A stretch of DNA of 8,102 bases, from assembly GCA_030699515.1 (NCBI GenBank), contig JAUYME010000060.1, forward strand, positions 1-8,102, written 5' to 3'. The notes beneath the pieces were generated by a model, which saw only the letters and a list, made by a program, of their open reading frames with translations, made no database searches and had not been told where the DNA came from. The translations under genes and the position numbers were made by a program. Shown here one piece after another: positions 1-5,464 of the stretch (its first letter is position 1; every line of letters starts with the position of its first letter). Source of the stretch: a bacterium. GTDB lineage: Bacteria; Patescibacteriota; Minisyncoccia; UBA6257; 1-14-0-10-44-23.

Positions 1-428
1 TCAATTCCTCGCTTTTCCACCTCTCCGGCATTTACCTCTAATACATAATCTACAGACTCAGACGGTCTGTACGTTGGCACACCATTTCCTGAAAGAACCG
101 GCACATTTTCTTCAAAGCCAATCACCTCTCCATTTGCAATCCAGATAATATCTATTGGAATCACCATGCCCCTCATCCAAAAACTTACCCTGCTAGGAGG
201 GCTAAAAGGAAAAAGCATCCCCTCATCTCTGGCAAGATCAGCTCTACCGGACAAACCCTTAGCCTTTAAAGCCGGGCTGTCCGCAACTTCAACTCTGTAC
301 TCTGCACCGCCAATCTTAACCAAAGTCTCTCCGCTTTTTAAATCAGCTCTTTCTTTTTTAAAAAACCAAAACAGAGCCAAGCTAATAACCAAAAGCAAAA
401 GAAAGATGTTAATCCATGGGCTACGCAT
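1..428 (-). CDS. DUF192 family membrane-anchored protein (3' end beyond window)
   Basis: About 142 residues are visible before the frame leaves the window at base 1, so the C-terminus is missing. Residues 5-23 form one hydrophobic segment (INIFLLLLVISLALFWFF) followed by KKERADLK, which fits an uncleaved N-terminal anchor with the rest outside the membrane. The rest matches DUF192 (COG1430): residues 48-75 carry the ADSPALKAKGLSGR and DEGMLFPF motifs, followed by FWMRGMVIPIDIIWI and near the cut end VDYVLEVNAG. DUF192 proteins are small beta-barrels of unknown function, usually exported or anchored. The ATG at 428 lies inside the last codons of the upstream methyltransferase gene (shared bases ATGCGTAG), so translation is probably coupled. 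The family call is secure from the motifs; no biochemical role can be given. Confidence 0.88.
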   Translation of the reverse strand, partial: MRSPWINIFLLLLVISLALFWFFKKERADLKSGETLVKIGGAEYRVEVADSPALKAKGLSGRADLARDEGMLFPFSPPSRVSFWMRGMVIPIDIIWIANGEVIGFEENVPVLSGNGVPTYRPSESVDYVLEVNAGEVEKRGI

Positions 429-882
429 AGTGGTAAACAATTATTCCAAAAGCAACAGAAACGTTTAAAGATTTCTTTTGCCCTCGCATCTTTATCATTA
501 TAGCCCCATCACAGGCCTCTAACACATCTTTTGATACCCCATCTACCTCATGGCCAAACACAAACACCGTTTTATTTAAACTTTCTGGCTTAAAATCCGT
601 GTGCCAAAGCGCCGCTTTAGTCTGCTCTACCGCAATTACTTTAAAACCTTCCTTTTGCAGTTTTTTGATCAAAGCAACTGTATCTTCGGCTCTTTCCCAC
701 TCAATAAATTTCTCTGCCCCCAAAGACACCTTTGTAAACTGATTTCTTTCCTCGCCAAGCCTATTAAAAACATCCGGCGTAAAACCGCTTAAATAAACCT
801 TCTCAACGCCCGCTCCATCCGCAGTTCTAAACATAGAACCCACGTTGTGCACACTTCTAATATTTTCCAAAATTACCCTCAT
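421..882 (-). CDS. TrmH/SpoU-family RNA 2'-O-methyltransferase
   Basis: 153 residues, the size of a stand-alone SPOUT methyltransferase domain (TrmL-like length) without an N-terminal RNA-binding extension. All three SpoU motifs are visible: motif 1 ENIRSVHNVGSMFRTADG at residues 6-23 with the conserved N and R, motif 2 FVFGHEVDGVS near residue 107, and motif 3 IKMRGQKKSLNVSVAFGI near the C-terminus, which would form the knot and bind S-adenosylmethionine. The family transfers a methyl group to a ribose 2'-OH in tRNA or rRNA; which nucleotide is modified here cannot be read from the sequence. The ATG at 882 comes just before motif 1 and has no Shine-Dalgarno sequence upstream. The stop overlaps the start of the DUF192 gene by 8 nt, so the two are probably one operon. 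Confidence 0.9.
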   Translation of the reverse strand: MRVILENIRSVHNVGSMFRTADGAGVEKVYLSGFTPDVFNRLGEERNQFTKVSLGAEKFIEWERAEDTVALIKKLQKEGFKVIAVEQTKAALWHTDFKPESLNKTVFVFGHEVDGVSKDVLEACDGAIMIKMRGQKKSLNVSVAFGIIVYHYA

Positions 883-1008
883 AAATAATAGAATTGCACA
901 AAATTAGCTCAAATCAAAGTAACAAAGAGTTATATAATATATTACACAATTTCTCTCCTCAGCTCTGTTCAGGAAATAAAAAATATTGTAAAATAGGGCC
1001 ATTCCAAA
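883..1008. other. AT-rich divergent intergenic region
   Basis: This 126-bp gap separates the minus-strand methyltransferase operon from the plus-strand tRNA-Lys/recG unit, so it must supply promoters in both directions. It is strongly AT-rich, with a TATATAATATATTA stretch near 931-944. I see no ribosome-binding site before the methyltransferase ATG and no convincing -35/-10 pair for the minus strand. Short open frames across it are not credible genes. Confidence 0.5.
966..994 (+). promoter_or_regulatory. possible promoter for tRNA-Lys/recG
   Basis: A TAAAAT -10-like hexamer (989-994) lies 17 bp after a weak -35-like TGTTCA (966-971). Predicted initiation near 1001 would give a short leader before the tRNA 5' end at 1009. 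The -10 and its position are reasonable; the -35 is poor. Confidence 0.35.
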
Positions 1009-1079
1009 GCCCCTATAGCTTAGTGGTAAAGCAGTTGACTCTTAATCAATTGATCAAGGTTCGATTCCTTGTGGGGGCA
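1009..1079 (+). tRNA. tRNA-Lys (anticodon CTT)
   Basis: A complete cloverleaf folds by hand. The acceptor stem pairs GCCCCTA with TGGGGGC (one T-G pair), the D stem GCTT with AAGC, the anticodon stem GTTGA with TCAAT around loop CTCTTAA, and the T stem CAAGG with CCTTG around TTCGATT. The anticodon CTT reads lysine AAG codons. The discriminator is A at 1079, and no CCA is encoded. The recG ATG follows at 1082, so the two are probably co-transcribed. Confidence 0.95.
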
Positions 1080-1081
1080 CT

Positions 1082-3217
1082 ATGAAAAATCTCATTACGC
1101 TAGAGACAAAGCTTTCCGATATCCAGGGCATGGGGCCAAAATTCATTCCCAAGCTTAAAAAGCTTAATATTGAAACTGTTAAAGACTTGCTTTGGCACTT
1201 CCCCAACCGCTACGAAGACTACAATGCCGTTAGAAAAATCAGCTCTCTAATATCCGGCCAGCGCGCTGTTATTAAGGCAGATGTGGTCAAAACCAATCTC
1301 TACCGCATCCCCCACAAACGAATGACGGTATTTGAGGCCGTTGCCCGAGATGAAAGCGGCTCTGTTGTCCTTGTTTGGTTTAACCAGCCATACATGCAAA
1401 AAACAATCCGAGAAGGATGCCGAGCCTGTTTTGCCGGAAAAGTATTCACTTCTCCAAAAGGATCACTCTCCATCTCTAACCCAAACTTTGAAATTATTAG
1501 AAGTATTGTTCCAAGCGCAGGCCCCGGCCTTGTGCCAATTTACCCGGAAACTCGAGGCCTTACTTCCAAAGGACTTCGCTACATCATTTCCCCATTTTTG
1601 GAAGCCACAAAGCTGGATAAAGATTTTATCCCAAGCGAAATTCTCAAAAAATACAATCTGCCGGAAATAGTAAAAGCAATCCGCTATATCCATGCGCCAA
1701 AGAGCAAAAACCAGATAGAGCAGGCCCAACTGCGCTTTGCTTTTGAATATCTTTTTTTAATTCAGCTAAGCAACTTGCTTACCAGAAGTGCGCTTGCTAA
1801 AGAAAAAGCGCCAAAGTTAGAAATAGAGAAAGAAAATTTAGAAGAGTTGCTTTCTCTTCTTCCATTTCAGCTTACCGGTGATCAAGCTAAGACGCTCAAA
1901 GAAATGGTTAAAGACATTGCCAAGCCCACACCAATGAACCGCCTTGTGCAGGGAGATGTTGGCAGCGGTAAAACAGTTGTCGCCGCACTCGCCAGTATTG
2001 TTGCCGCTAGCAACGGCTATCAATCTGTATTTATGGCGCCAACAGAAGTACTTGCCCGCCAGCATTACAAAACATTTACCAAAATGTTTGAGCATTTAGA
2101 CTGCGGAGTTGGGCTTTTAACTGCAAGCGAACAAACAATTTTTCATGAAAAGGGCCTTGAAGAAAAAAAGACCAAAATTACAATCAAAAAATCCATTGAA
2201 GATGGAAAGCTAAAAATAATCATTGGCACTCATAGCCTTATCAGCTCCGGCAGCAAAACCGCCCAGCTTAAATTCCCAAAACTTGGCCTTGCTGTAATAG
2301 ACGAACAACACCGCTTCGGCGTTGAACAAAGAGCTAAGCTAAGCTCCAGCAAAAACGGCTCACTTCTCCCCCACTTTCTATCTATGAGCGCTACGCCAAT
2401 TCCGCGCACCTTAACTCTGACTATTTTTGGAGATCTGGATTTATCCACCATTAACGAACTCCCAAAAGGGCGAAAACAAATTATCACTAAAATTGTAGAT
2501 CCAAAAAATAGAGGAAAGGCCTACAATTTTATTCGCCAGAATATTGAAAAAGGCCGGCAAGCATTTTTTATCTTCCCTCGTATTGAACGCACAAAAAGTG
2601 AAGAAGAAGAGGCGGAAAGCAGCTGGCGCGGCGTAAAGGCCGTAACCGAAGAATACGAAAAGTTAGCCCAAGAAATTTTTCCGGAGTTTAAGGTAGGTAT
2701 GCTTCATGGTCGGCTCAAAGCAGACGAGAAAAAAGCCGTGATGCAGGAATTTGTTAAGGGCAAAATTGATATTTTAGCCTCTACTTCTGTGGTTGAGGTT
2801 GGAGTAGATGTACCCAACGCAACTGTAATGGTAATTGAAGGCGCGGAGCGCTTCGGCCTTTCCCAGCTCTACCAATTTAGAGGCCGAGTGGGCAGAGGCC
2901 AGCACCAGTCTTTTTGTCTTCTCTTTACCGACTCACACACAACGACAACCCACACAAGACTTAGCGCTTTGGTAAAAGCAAAAAATGGCTTTGAGTTAGC
3001 TGAAAAAGATTTAGAAATGAGAGGGCCGGGAGAATTTTTTGGAGACAAACAAACCGGCATGCCCGATATTGCTATGGAAGCCCTAACAAATATTTCACTT
3101 GTTAAAAAAGCCCAAGATAGCGCAAAGGAAATTTTAGAAAAAGACCCGGAGCTAAAAAACCATCCGGAGCTTGCAAAAAAACTAAACTCAACTAGTAAGC
3201 GCCTCCACTTTGAATAG
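1082..3217 (+). CDS. recG: ATP-dependent DNA helicase RecG
   Basis: 711 residues, close to the usual RecG length (about 690). RecG is a double-stranded DNA translocase that remodels stalled replication forks and Holliday junctions. The N-terminal 240 residues form the wedge/OB region. The helicase motor shows Walker A GDVGSGKT at 291-298, the RecG-type DEQHRFGVEQR box from 407, motif III SATPIPRTL from 436, and motifs V/VI with VVEVGVDVPNA and QFRGRVGRG (598-606). The C-terminal box EMRGPGEFFGDKQTG is also RecG-typical. No motif is damaged. The ATG at 1082 is only two bases downstream of tRNA-Lys, so no Shine-Dalgarno sequence can lie outside the tRNA. The N-terminus aligns with what is expected for RecG, so this start is likely real. 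Confidence 0.97.
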   Translation: MKNLITLETKLSDIQGMGPKFIPKLKKLNIETVKDLLWHFPNRYEDYNAVRKISSLISGQRAVIKADVVKTNLYRIPHKRMTVFEAVARDESGSVVLVWFNQPYMQKTIREGCRACFAGKVFTSPKGSLSISNPNFEIIRSIVPSAGPGLVPIYPETRGLTSKGLRYIISPFLEATKLDKDFIPSEILKKYNLPEIVKAIRYIHAPKSKNQIEQAQLRFAFEYLFLIQLSNLLTRSALAKEKAPKLEIEKENLEELLSLLPFQLTGDQAKTLKEMVKDIAKPTPMNRLVQGDVGSGKTVVAALASIVAASNGYQSVFMAPTEVLARQHYKTFTKMFEHLDCGVGLLTASEQTIFHEKGLEEKKTKITIKKSIEDGKLKIIIGTHSLISSGSKTAQLKFPKLGLAVIDEQHRFGVEQRAKLSSSKNGSLLPHFLSMSATPIPRTLTLTIFGDLDLSTINELPKGRKQIITKIVDPKNRGKAYNFIRQNIEKGRQAFFIFPRIERTKSEEEEAESSWRGVKAVTEEYEKLAQEIFPEFKVGMLHGRLKADEKKAVMQEFVKGKIDILASTSVVEVGVDVPNATVMVIEGAERFGLSQLYQFRGRVGRGQHQSFCLLFTDSHTTTTHTRLSALVKAKNGFELAEKDLEMRGPGEFFGDKQTGMPDIAMEALTNISLVKKAQDSAKEILEKDPELKNHPELAKKLNSTSKRLHFE

Positions 3218-3218
3218 G

Positions 3219-3237
3219 CACTGAGCCTGCCGAAGTG
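3219..3237. repeat. short imperfect palindrome after recG
   Basis: CACTGAGCCTGCCGAAGTG begins one base after the recG stop codon; outer arms CACT and AGTG pair. It resembles the TTCGACAAGCTCAG-type interspersed palindrome familiar from many bacterial draft genomes. That likeness is from memory. There is no T-run after it, so it is not a standard intrinsic terminator. Only one copy is seen in this window. Confidence 0.4.
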
Positions 3238-3242
3238 AAACA

Positions 3243-3271
3243 TTGCCAAAAGACCTCATTTTCGGTATTTT
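3243..3271 (+). promoter_or_regulatory. sigma-70-like promoter for tRNA-Glu
   Basis: TTGCCA (3243-3248) and TATTTT (3266-3271) are separated by exactly 17 bp. Initiation would fall near 3278, about nine bases before the tRNA-Glu 5' end at 3287. Spacing and position are those expected for a housekeeping tRNA promoter. Confidence 0.5.
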
Positions 3272-3286
3272 AATGTGGTTACCGTT

Positions 3287-3361
3287 GGCCCCATCGTCTA
3301 ACGGTGAGGACACAGGATTTTCATTCCTGAAATAGGGGTTCGATTCCCCTTGGGGTCACCA
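3287..3361 (+). tRNA. tRNA-Glu (anticodon TTC), used as recombinase attachment locus
   Basis: A full cloverleaf is visible. The acceptor stem pairs GGCCCCA with TGGGGTC, a three-pair D stem pairs GTC with GAC as usual for tRNA-Glu, the anticodon stem pairs CAGGA with TCCTG around TTTTCAT (anticodon TTC, 3320-3322), and the T stem pairs GGGG with CCCC around the TTCGATT loop. The discriminator is A at 3358 and CCA is encoded at 3359-3361, unlike the tRNA-Lys of this window. The last six bases (TCACCA) are the start of the 107-bp inverted repeat, so the encoded CCA may come from the inserted element. The recombinase gene overlaps the 3' half on the opposite strand. Confidence 0.95.
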
Positions 3362-4856
3362 TTTTGGAAATGGAAGCAGAAGTGGGGGCAGCGCTGGCTG
3401 CGCCCCCCTCTGCAGACAGCGCTGCAAAGGGATATTTTAAGTTTGGCCGGAGTTGCCGATTAAATAAAGAATAGTTCGAGCCGACAGTTTTTGCCATGAT
3501 CGCTAAATCATGGCACTCATTTTTTGCGCGCGCGATTTTTTGCGCCTGCAAGGCGCTAATTACGAATTCTCTCATGGGTTCGAGCCAAGAAGAACCAGTT
3601 TTGGAAATTCTGGCCATTTGCTCGGTTAGTTTTAGTTTTTCTTCAAACAATTCGTTTTTCTTTTGTTTGTAAACTTCCGGTTCCACCACTTGATCTAAAT
3701 ATCCATCTAATAAACGATTTAATTTTGTTTCAATTTCTTTTTGGTTCTCGCCAAGCCTTTTTAATTCTGTTTCGGAATTGGCTTGATCGTTTATCTCGTC
3801 TCTTGCCATCCATTTTTCAAAATAGGGTTCCCAATCTTGGTGCAAGCCGCAATCACCAACAACTTTTTTTAGCTGTTGTTCAATTTCATCTTCTGGAGCA
3901 TATTTTTGCGTGCAGGGTTTCAACTTTTTGGTACAACGGTAGTAAATAAAAGTTTGGCCTGTGCCGTTTTTATACTTTTTAATATGTTGCTCCGCGGTGA
4001 TTGCGGCGCCGCACTCACCACAAGTAGCTAAACCGGAAAAAGCAAAATCATGGCCATGCTGGCGGGGACGCAGGATTTTTTCGACTTGCTTTTGGACTTC
4101 TTGAAATAATTGTTTGGAGATGAAGCATTTGTGGGAACCATCATAATATTCATTAGCATATTTTAAAATTCCCACATAAAATTTATTGCTTAACATTCTT
4201 TTAATCTGGTCAACTTTAATGGGCTTCCCACAACTTTCCCGCTTCATCCCAAACTTAAACATAAAGTTTGAAATTTCCGTAAATGATTTATTGCCTTCGG
4301 AAAAAAGCTGAAAAGCTTTTTTAACGACCTTGGATAATTCGGGGTCAACATCGACGGCTCTGGTTTTGGGATTATTGATATAGCCATAAGGGGCTTTACT
4401 CGGCCACTCACCACGACGAAGTTTTTGGCGGTTACCTCGTTTTACATTTTCACTTAAATTATCCACATAATATTTTGACTGGCCGAAGGCAATTGATAAC
4501 ATGAATTTTCCTTGCGGAGTATTTTCAAACCAAAAAGACGGAAATTTCAAATCCATAAGTTTTCCGGTGTCTAAAAGATAAATTACTTTCCCGCCGTCTA
4601 TTGAATTTCTAGCCAAGCGGTCAGGGTGCCAGGAAATTATTCCTTGAGCTTCGCCTTTTTCAATTTTCTTCAACACTAGCGCAAATTGCTCTCTCCCCGG
4701 CATTTTGGCGGTTTTGGCTTCGGTGATAAACTCCGTAATTTCTAAATGATCGCGCTTGGCAAATTCTTTTAATTCAGCAATTTGCGCTTCAATAGATAAA
4801 ACTTGTTTATCCTTTTCATCGGTTGATTTTCGGCAATATGCGATGTATTTATTCAT
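3321..4856 (-). CDS. large serine site-specific recombinase
   Basis: 511 residues with the three-part build of large serine recombinases. The N-terminal resolvase/invertase domain has YCRKST with catalytic Ser11 and its arginine Arg9, and the WHPDRLARN motif at 76-84. The central recombinase domain includes PYGYINNP near 156. A zinc ribbon has CxxC at Cys279/Cys282 and Cys308/Cys315. A predicted coiled coil lies about 360-415. Such enzymes cut both att sites through a Ser-DNA link and integrate, excise or invert DNA. The normal family ending seems to be near KYPFAAL (475-480). Residues 466-500 are encoded by the 107-bp inverted repeat and are Ala/Ser-rich; residues 500-511 (VTPRGIEPLFQE) are antisense tRNA-Glu. 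The tail is therefore a product of the insertion site. The catalytic domain looks intact. No Shine-Dalgarno sequence precedes the ATG at 4856. Confidence 0.93.
   Translation of the reverse strand: MNKYIAYCRKSTDEKDKQVLSIEAQIAELKEFAKRDHLEITEFITEAKTAKMPGREQFALVLKKIEKGEAQGIISWHPDRLARNSIDGGKVIYLLDTGKLMDLKFPSFWFENTPQGKFMLSIAFGQSKYYVDNLSENVKRGNRQKLRRGEWPSKAPYGYINNPKTRAVDVDPELSKVVKKAFQLFSEGNKSFTEISNFMFKFGMKRESCGKPIKVDQIKRMLSNKFYVGILKYANEYYDGSHKCFISKQLFQEVQKQVEKILRPRQHGHDFAFSGLATCGECGAAITAEQHIKKYKNGTGQTFIYYRCTKKLKPCTQKYAPEDEIEQQLKKVVGDCGLHQDWEPYFEKWMARDEINDQANSETELKRLGENQKEIETKLNRLLDGYLDQVVEPEVYKQKKNELFEEKLKLTEQMARISKTGSSWLEPMREFVISALQAQKIARAKNECHDLAIMAKTVGSNYSLFNRQLRPNLKYPFAALSAEGGAASAAPTSASISKMVTPRGIEPLFQE
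3356..3462 (+). repeat. 107-bp inverted repeat, left copy
   Basis: Reads TCACCATTTTGG... through ...GTTGCCGATTA and equals the reverse complement of 4952-5058 without a mismatch. It starts in the last bases of tRNA-Glu and encodes residues 466-500 of the recombinase on the minus strand. It is rich in internal symmetry: CCATTT/AAATGG (3359-3373), GGGGGC/GCCCCC (3384-3407) and GCAGCGCTG/CAGCGCTGC (3388-3425). Identity stops abruptly on both sides. Confidence 0.92.
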
Positions 4857-4865
4857 ACTTTGTTC

Positions 4866-4889
4866 TTGTACTATTGTACTGTACTGTAT
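4866..4889. promoter_or_regulatory. tandem TTGTACT repeats upstream of the recombinase
   Basis: TTGTACTA (4866-4873) and TTGTACTG (4874-4881) form an 8-bp tandem repeat that continues as TACTGTA (4882-4888), ending about 10 bp from the recombinase start. On the minus strand it contains a -10-like TACAAT (complement of 4873-4878), but no good -35 lies at the right distance. This could be an operator or recombinase-binding array overlapping the promoter, or simply low-complexity sequence. Confidence 0.35.
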
Positions 4890-4913
4890 TAAAAAGTTCT
4901 TTAAATATTTACC

Positions 4914-5096
4914 TTGTTAATTTTTGCGTTTTTTCTTCTGTTCTTTCATTCTAATCGGCAACTCCGGCCAAACTTAAAATATCCCTTTGCAGCGCTGTCT
5001 GCAGAGGGGGGCGCAGCCAGCGCTGCCCCCACTTCTGCTTCCATTTCCAAAATGGTGAACGTTTACGAAAAAATTCGAACCTTTTTTAAAAATTAA
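4914..5096 (+). pseudogene. detached copy of the recombinase 3' end (alternative C-terminus)
   Basis: A 60-codon plus-strand frame whose middle part (from base 4952) repeats recombinase residues 466-500 (RQLRPNLKYPFAAL...SISKMV) because it lies in the right inverted repeat. It then ends with a different tail, VNVYEKIRTFFKN, and a TAA at 5094-5096. There is no start of its own resembling a recombinase; the codons before 4952 (MLIFAFFLLFFHS) are the antisense of the recombinase upstream region. As it stands it is a gene fragment. If the segment between the repeats inverted, this would become the C-terminal coding end of the recombinase. It could also be the original end before the gene met tRNA-Glu. 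Confidence 0.55.
4952..5058 (-). repeat. 107-bp inverted repeat, right copy
   Basis: Exact reverse complement of 3356-3462, upstream of the recombinase gene. Here the TCACCA end is followed not by a tRNA acceptor stem but by unrelated AT-rich DNA (5059-5096). The absence of any mismatch over 107 bp indicates recent duplication, ongoing gene conversion or active recombination between the copies. Confidence 0.92.
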
Positions 5097-5192
5097 TTAC
5101 GTCTTGCGTCAGCTCCTCGCTCGTCCGGCTTCGCCGTCCTCGCTTCGTCGCTATTCGCGTTCTGCGCGGCGCCCCCACCCGCCGCGCCTCCG
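5097..5192. other. GC-rich patch with small hairpins
   Basis: Bases 5101-5190 are about 72% GC by hand count, against AT-rich flanks. They contain GCGCGGC (5164-5170) pairing with GCCGCGC (5181-5187) across a 10-base C-rich loop, and CGGC-TTC-GCCG near 5126-5136. Frames are open on both strands (Ala/Pro/Ser-rich on plus, Gly/Ala-rich then DEARTAKPDERGADARRN on minus), but these read like by-products of a GC-rich repeat rather than a gene. Composition suggests separate origin. Confidence 0.5.
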
Positions 5193-5247
5193 AAAACTGT
5201 CGGCTCGAATCTTAAAGAAAAAACGCAAAAATTTTAAAGAACTTTTT
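5193..5247 (+). pseudogene. scrambled recombinase remnant (3' end joined to upstream region)
   Basis: AAAACTGTCGGCTCGAA (5193-5209) matches, inverted, 17 bases of the recombinase gene at 3475-3491 and encodes KTVGSN in the same frame. It is followed by 5215-5233, which matches the inverted sequence 4919-4937, and 5233-5247, which matches 4891-4905, with about 14 bases missing between them. Thus a piece of the recombinase 3' end is joined to the region upstream of a recombinase start. The plus frame reads KTVGSNLKEKTQKF and stops at 5235-5237. It looks like a scar or fossil of another recombinase copy. Confidence 0.5.
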
Positions 5248-5264
5248 CAATGTCCTATAACTTA

Positions 5265-5349
5265 AATGGCGCGCCTGTTGAAACCAGTTAGGATTGCTCC
5301 CTTCTGCAAGCGCGCCATTAAAAAAAGCAATCCGTCAAAACTGGTTTCA
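5265..5349. other. interlocked inverted repeats, possible pseudoknot
   Basis: Three perfect complementary arm pairs interleave. AATGGCGCGC (5265-5274) pairs with GCGCGCCATT (5310-5319); TGAAACCAGTT (5279-5289) pairs with AACTGGTTTCA (5339-5349); GGATTGCT (5291-5298) pairs with AGCAATCC (5326-5333). The second and third pairs are nested in each other (19 bp, 1x5 internal loop), but the first crosses them. As RNA this could be a pseudoknot or two mutually exclusive hairpins; as DNA it could be a cruciform or protein target. I do not recognise it as a known RNA family or integron attC site. Confidence 0.55.
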
Positions 5350-5397
5350 CTTTTAAATATACAGAGTTTTCAAAACAAAAACAACTGGTGCTTGCAT

Positions 5398-5426
5398 TTG
5401 TTTTTTAGCGTGGTATTTGATATAAA
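5398..5426 (+). promoter_or_regulatory. possible promoter for the surface-protein gene
   Basis: TTGTTT (5398-5403) and TATAAA (5421-5426) are 17 bp apart, giving initiation near 5433 and a leader of about 30 bases before the ATG at 5465. An alternative -10-like TACAAT lies at 5434-5439 without a good -35. AT-rich context makes chance matches likely. Confidence 0.35.
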
Positions 5427-5464
5427 TAATTAGTACAATAAATCTAGATTTTCGAAATCAAAAT

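Larger units (their letters stand above)
3356..5058. mobile_element. putative invertible/mobile unit carrying its own recombinase
   Basis: A 1703-bp block is bounded by two 107-bp inverted copies that I compared base by base and found identical. The 1489-bp core holds nearly all of the recombinase gene and its upstream region. One end sits exactly on the 3' terminus of tRNA-Glu. No direct att repeat of the tRNA end is seen to the right within this window, so if a larger integrated element exists its far end is outside. Boundaries and mobility are inferred from the repeat structure and the recombinase, not shown. A passive inverted duplication or an assembly artefact are alternatives. Confidence 0.5.

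Noticed and set aside
166..468. Plus-strand 100-codon open frame
   Set aside because: It is the antisense of the clearly recognisable DUF192 and methyltransferase genes; its product has no family features.
894..1085. Plus-strand 63-codon frame running through tRNA-Lys
   Set aside because: It overlaps the whole tRNA and ends in the recG start; no coding signal.
3356..5058. Conventional insertion sequence with terminal inverted repeats
   Set aside because: Serine-recombinase elements do not normally have long terminal inverted repeats, no target-site duplication is seen at 3355/5059, and the repeat is part of the recombinase coding sequence.
5059..5095. tRNA-like 3' end on the minus strand (GGTTCGAAT with flanking A/T runs before TTCACCA)
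   Set aside because: The T stem would be made of A-T and G-T pairs only, and the bases between it and CACCA do not form an acceptor arm; no anticodon arm is found upstream.
5097..5214. Minus-strand Gly/Ala-rich frame ending DEARTAKPDERGADARRN
   Set aside because: It lies in the GC-rich patch where both strands stay open by composition, and it has no credible start or family match.
5265..5349. Integron attC site or intrinsic terminator
   Set aside because: The outer arms lack the GTTRRRY/RYYYAAC ends of attC, and no stem is followed by a T-run in the proper orientation on either strand.
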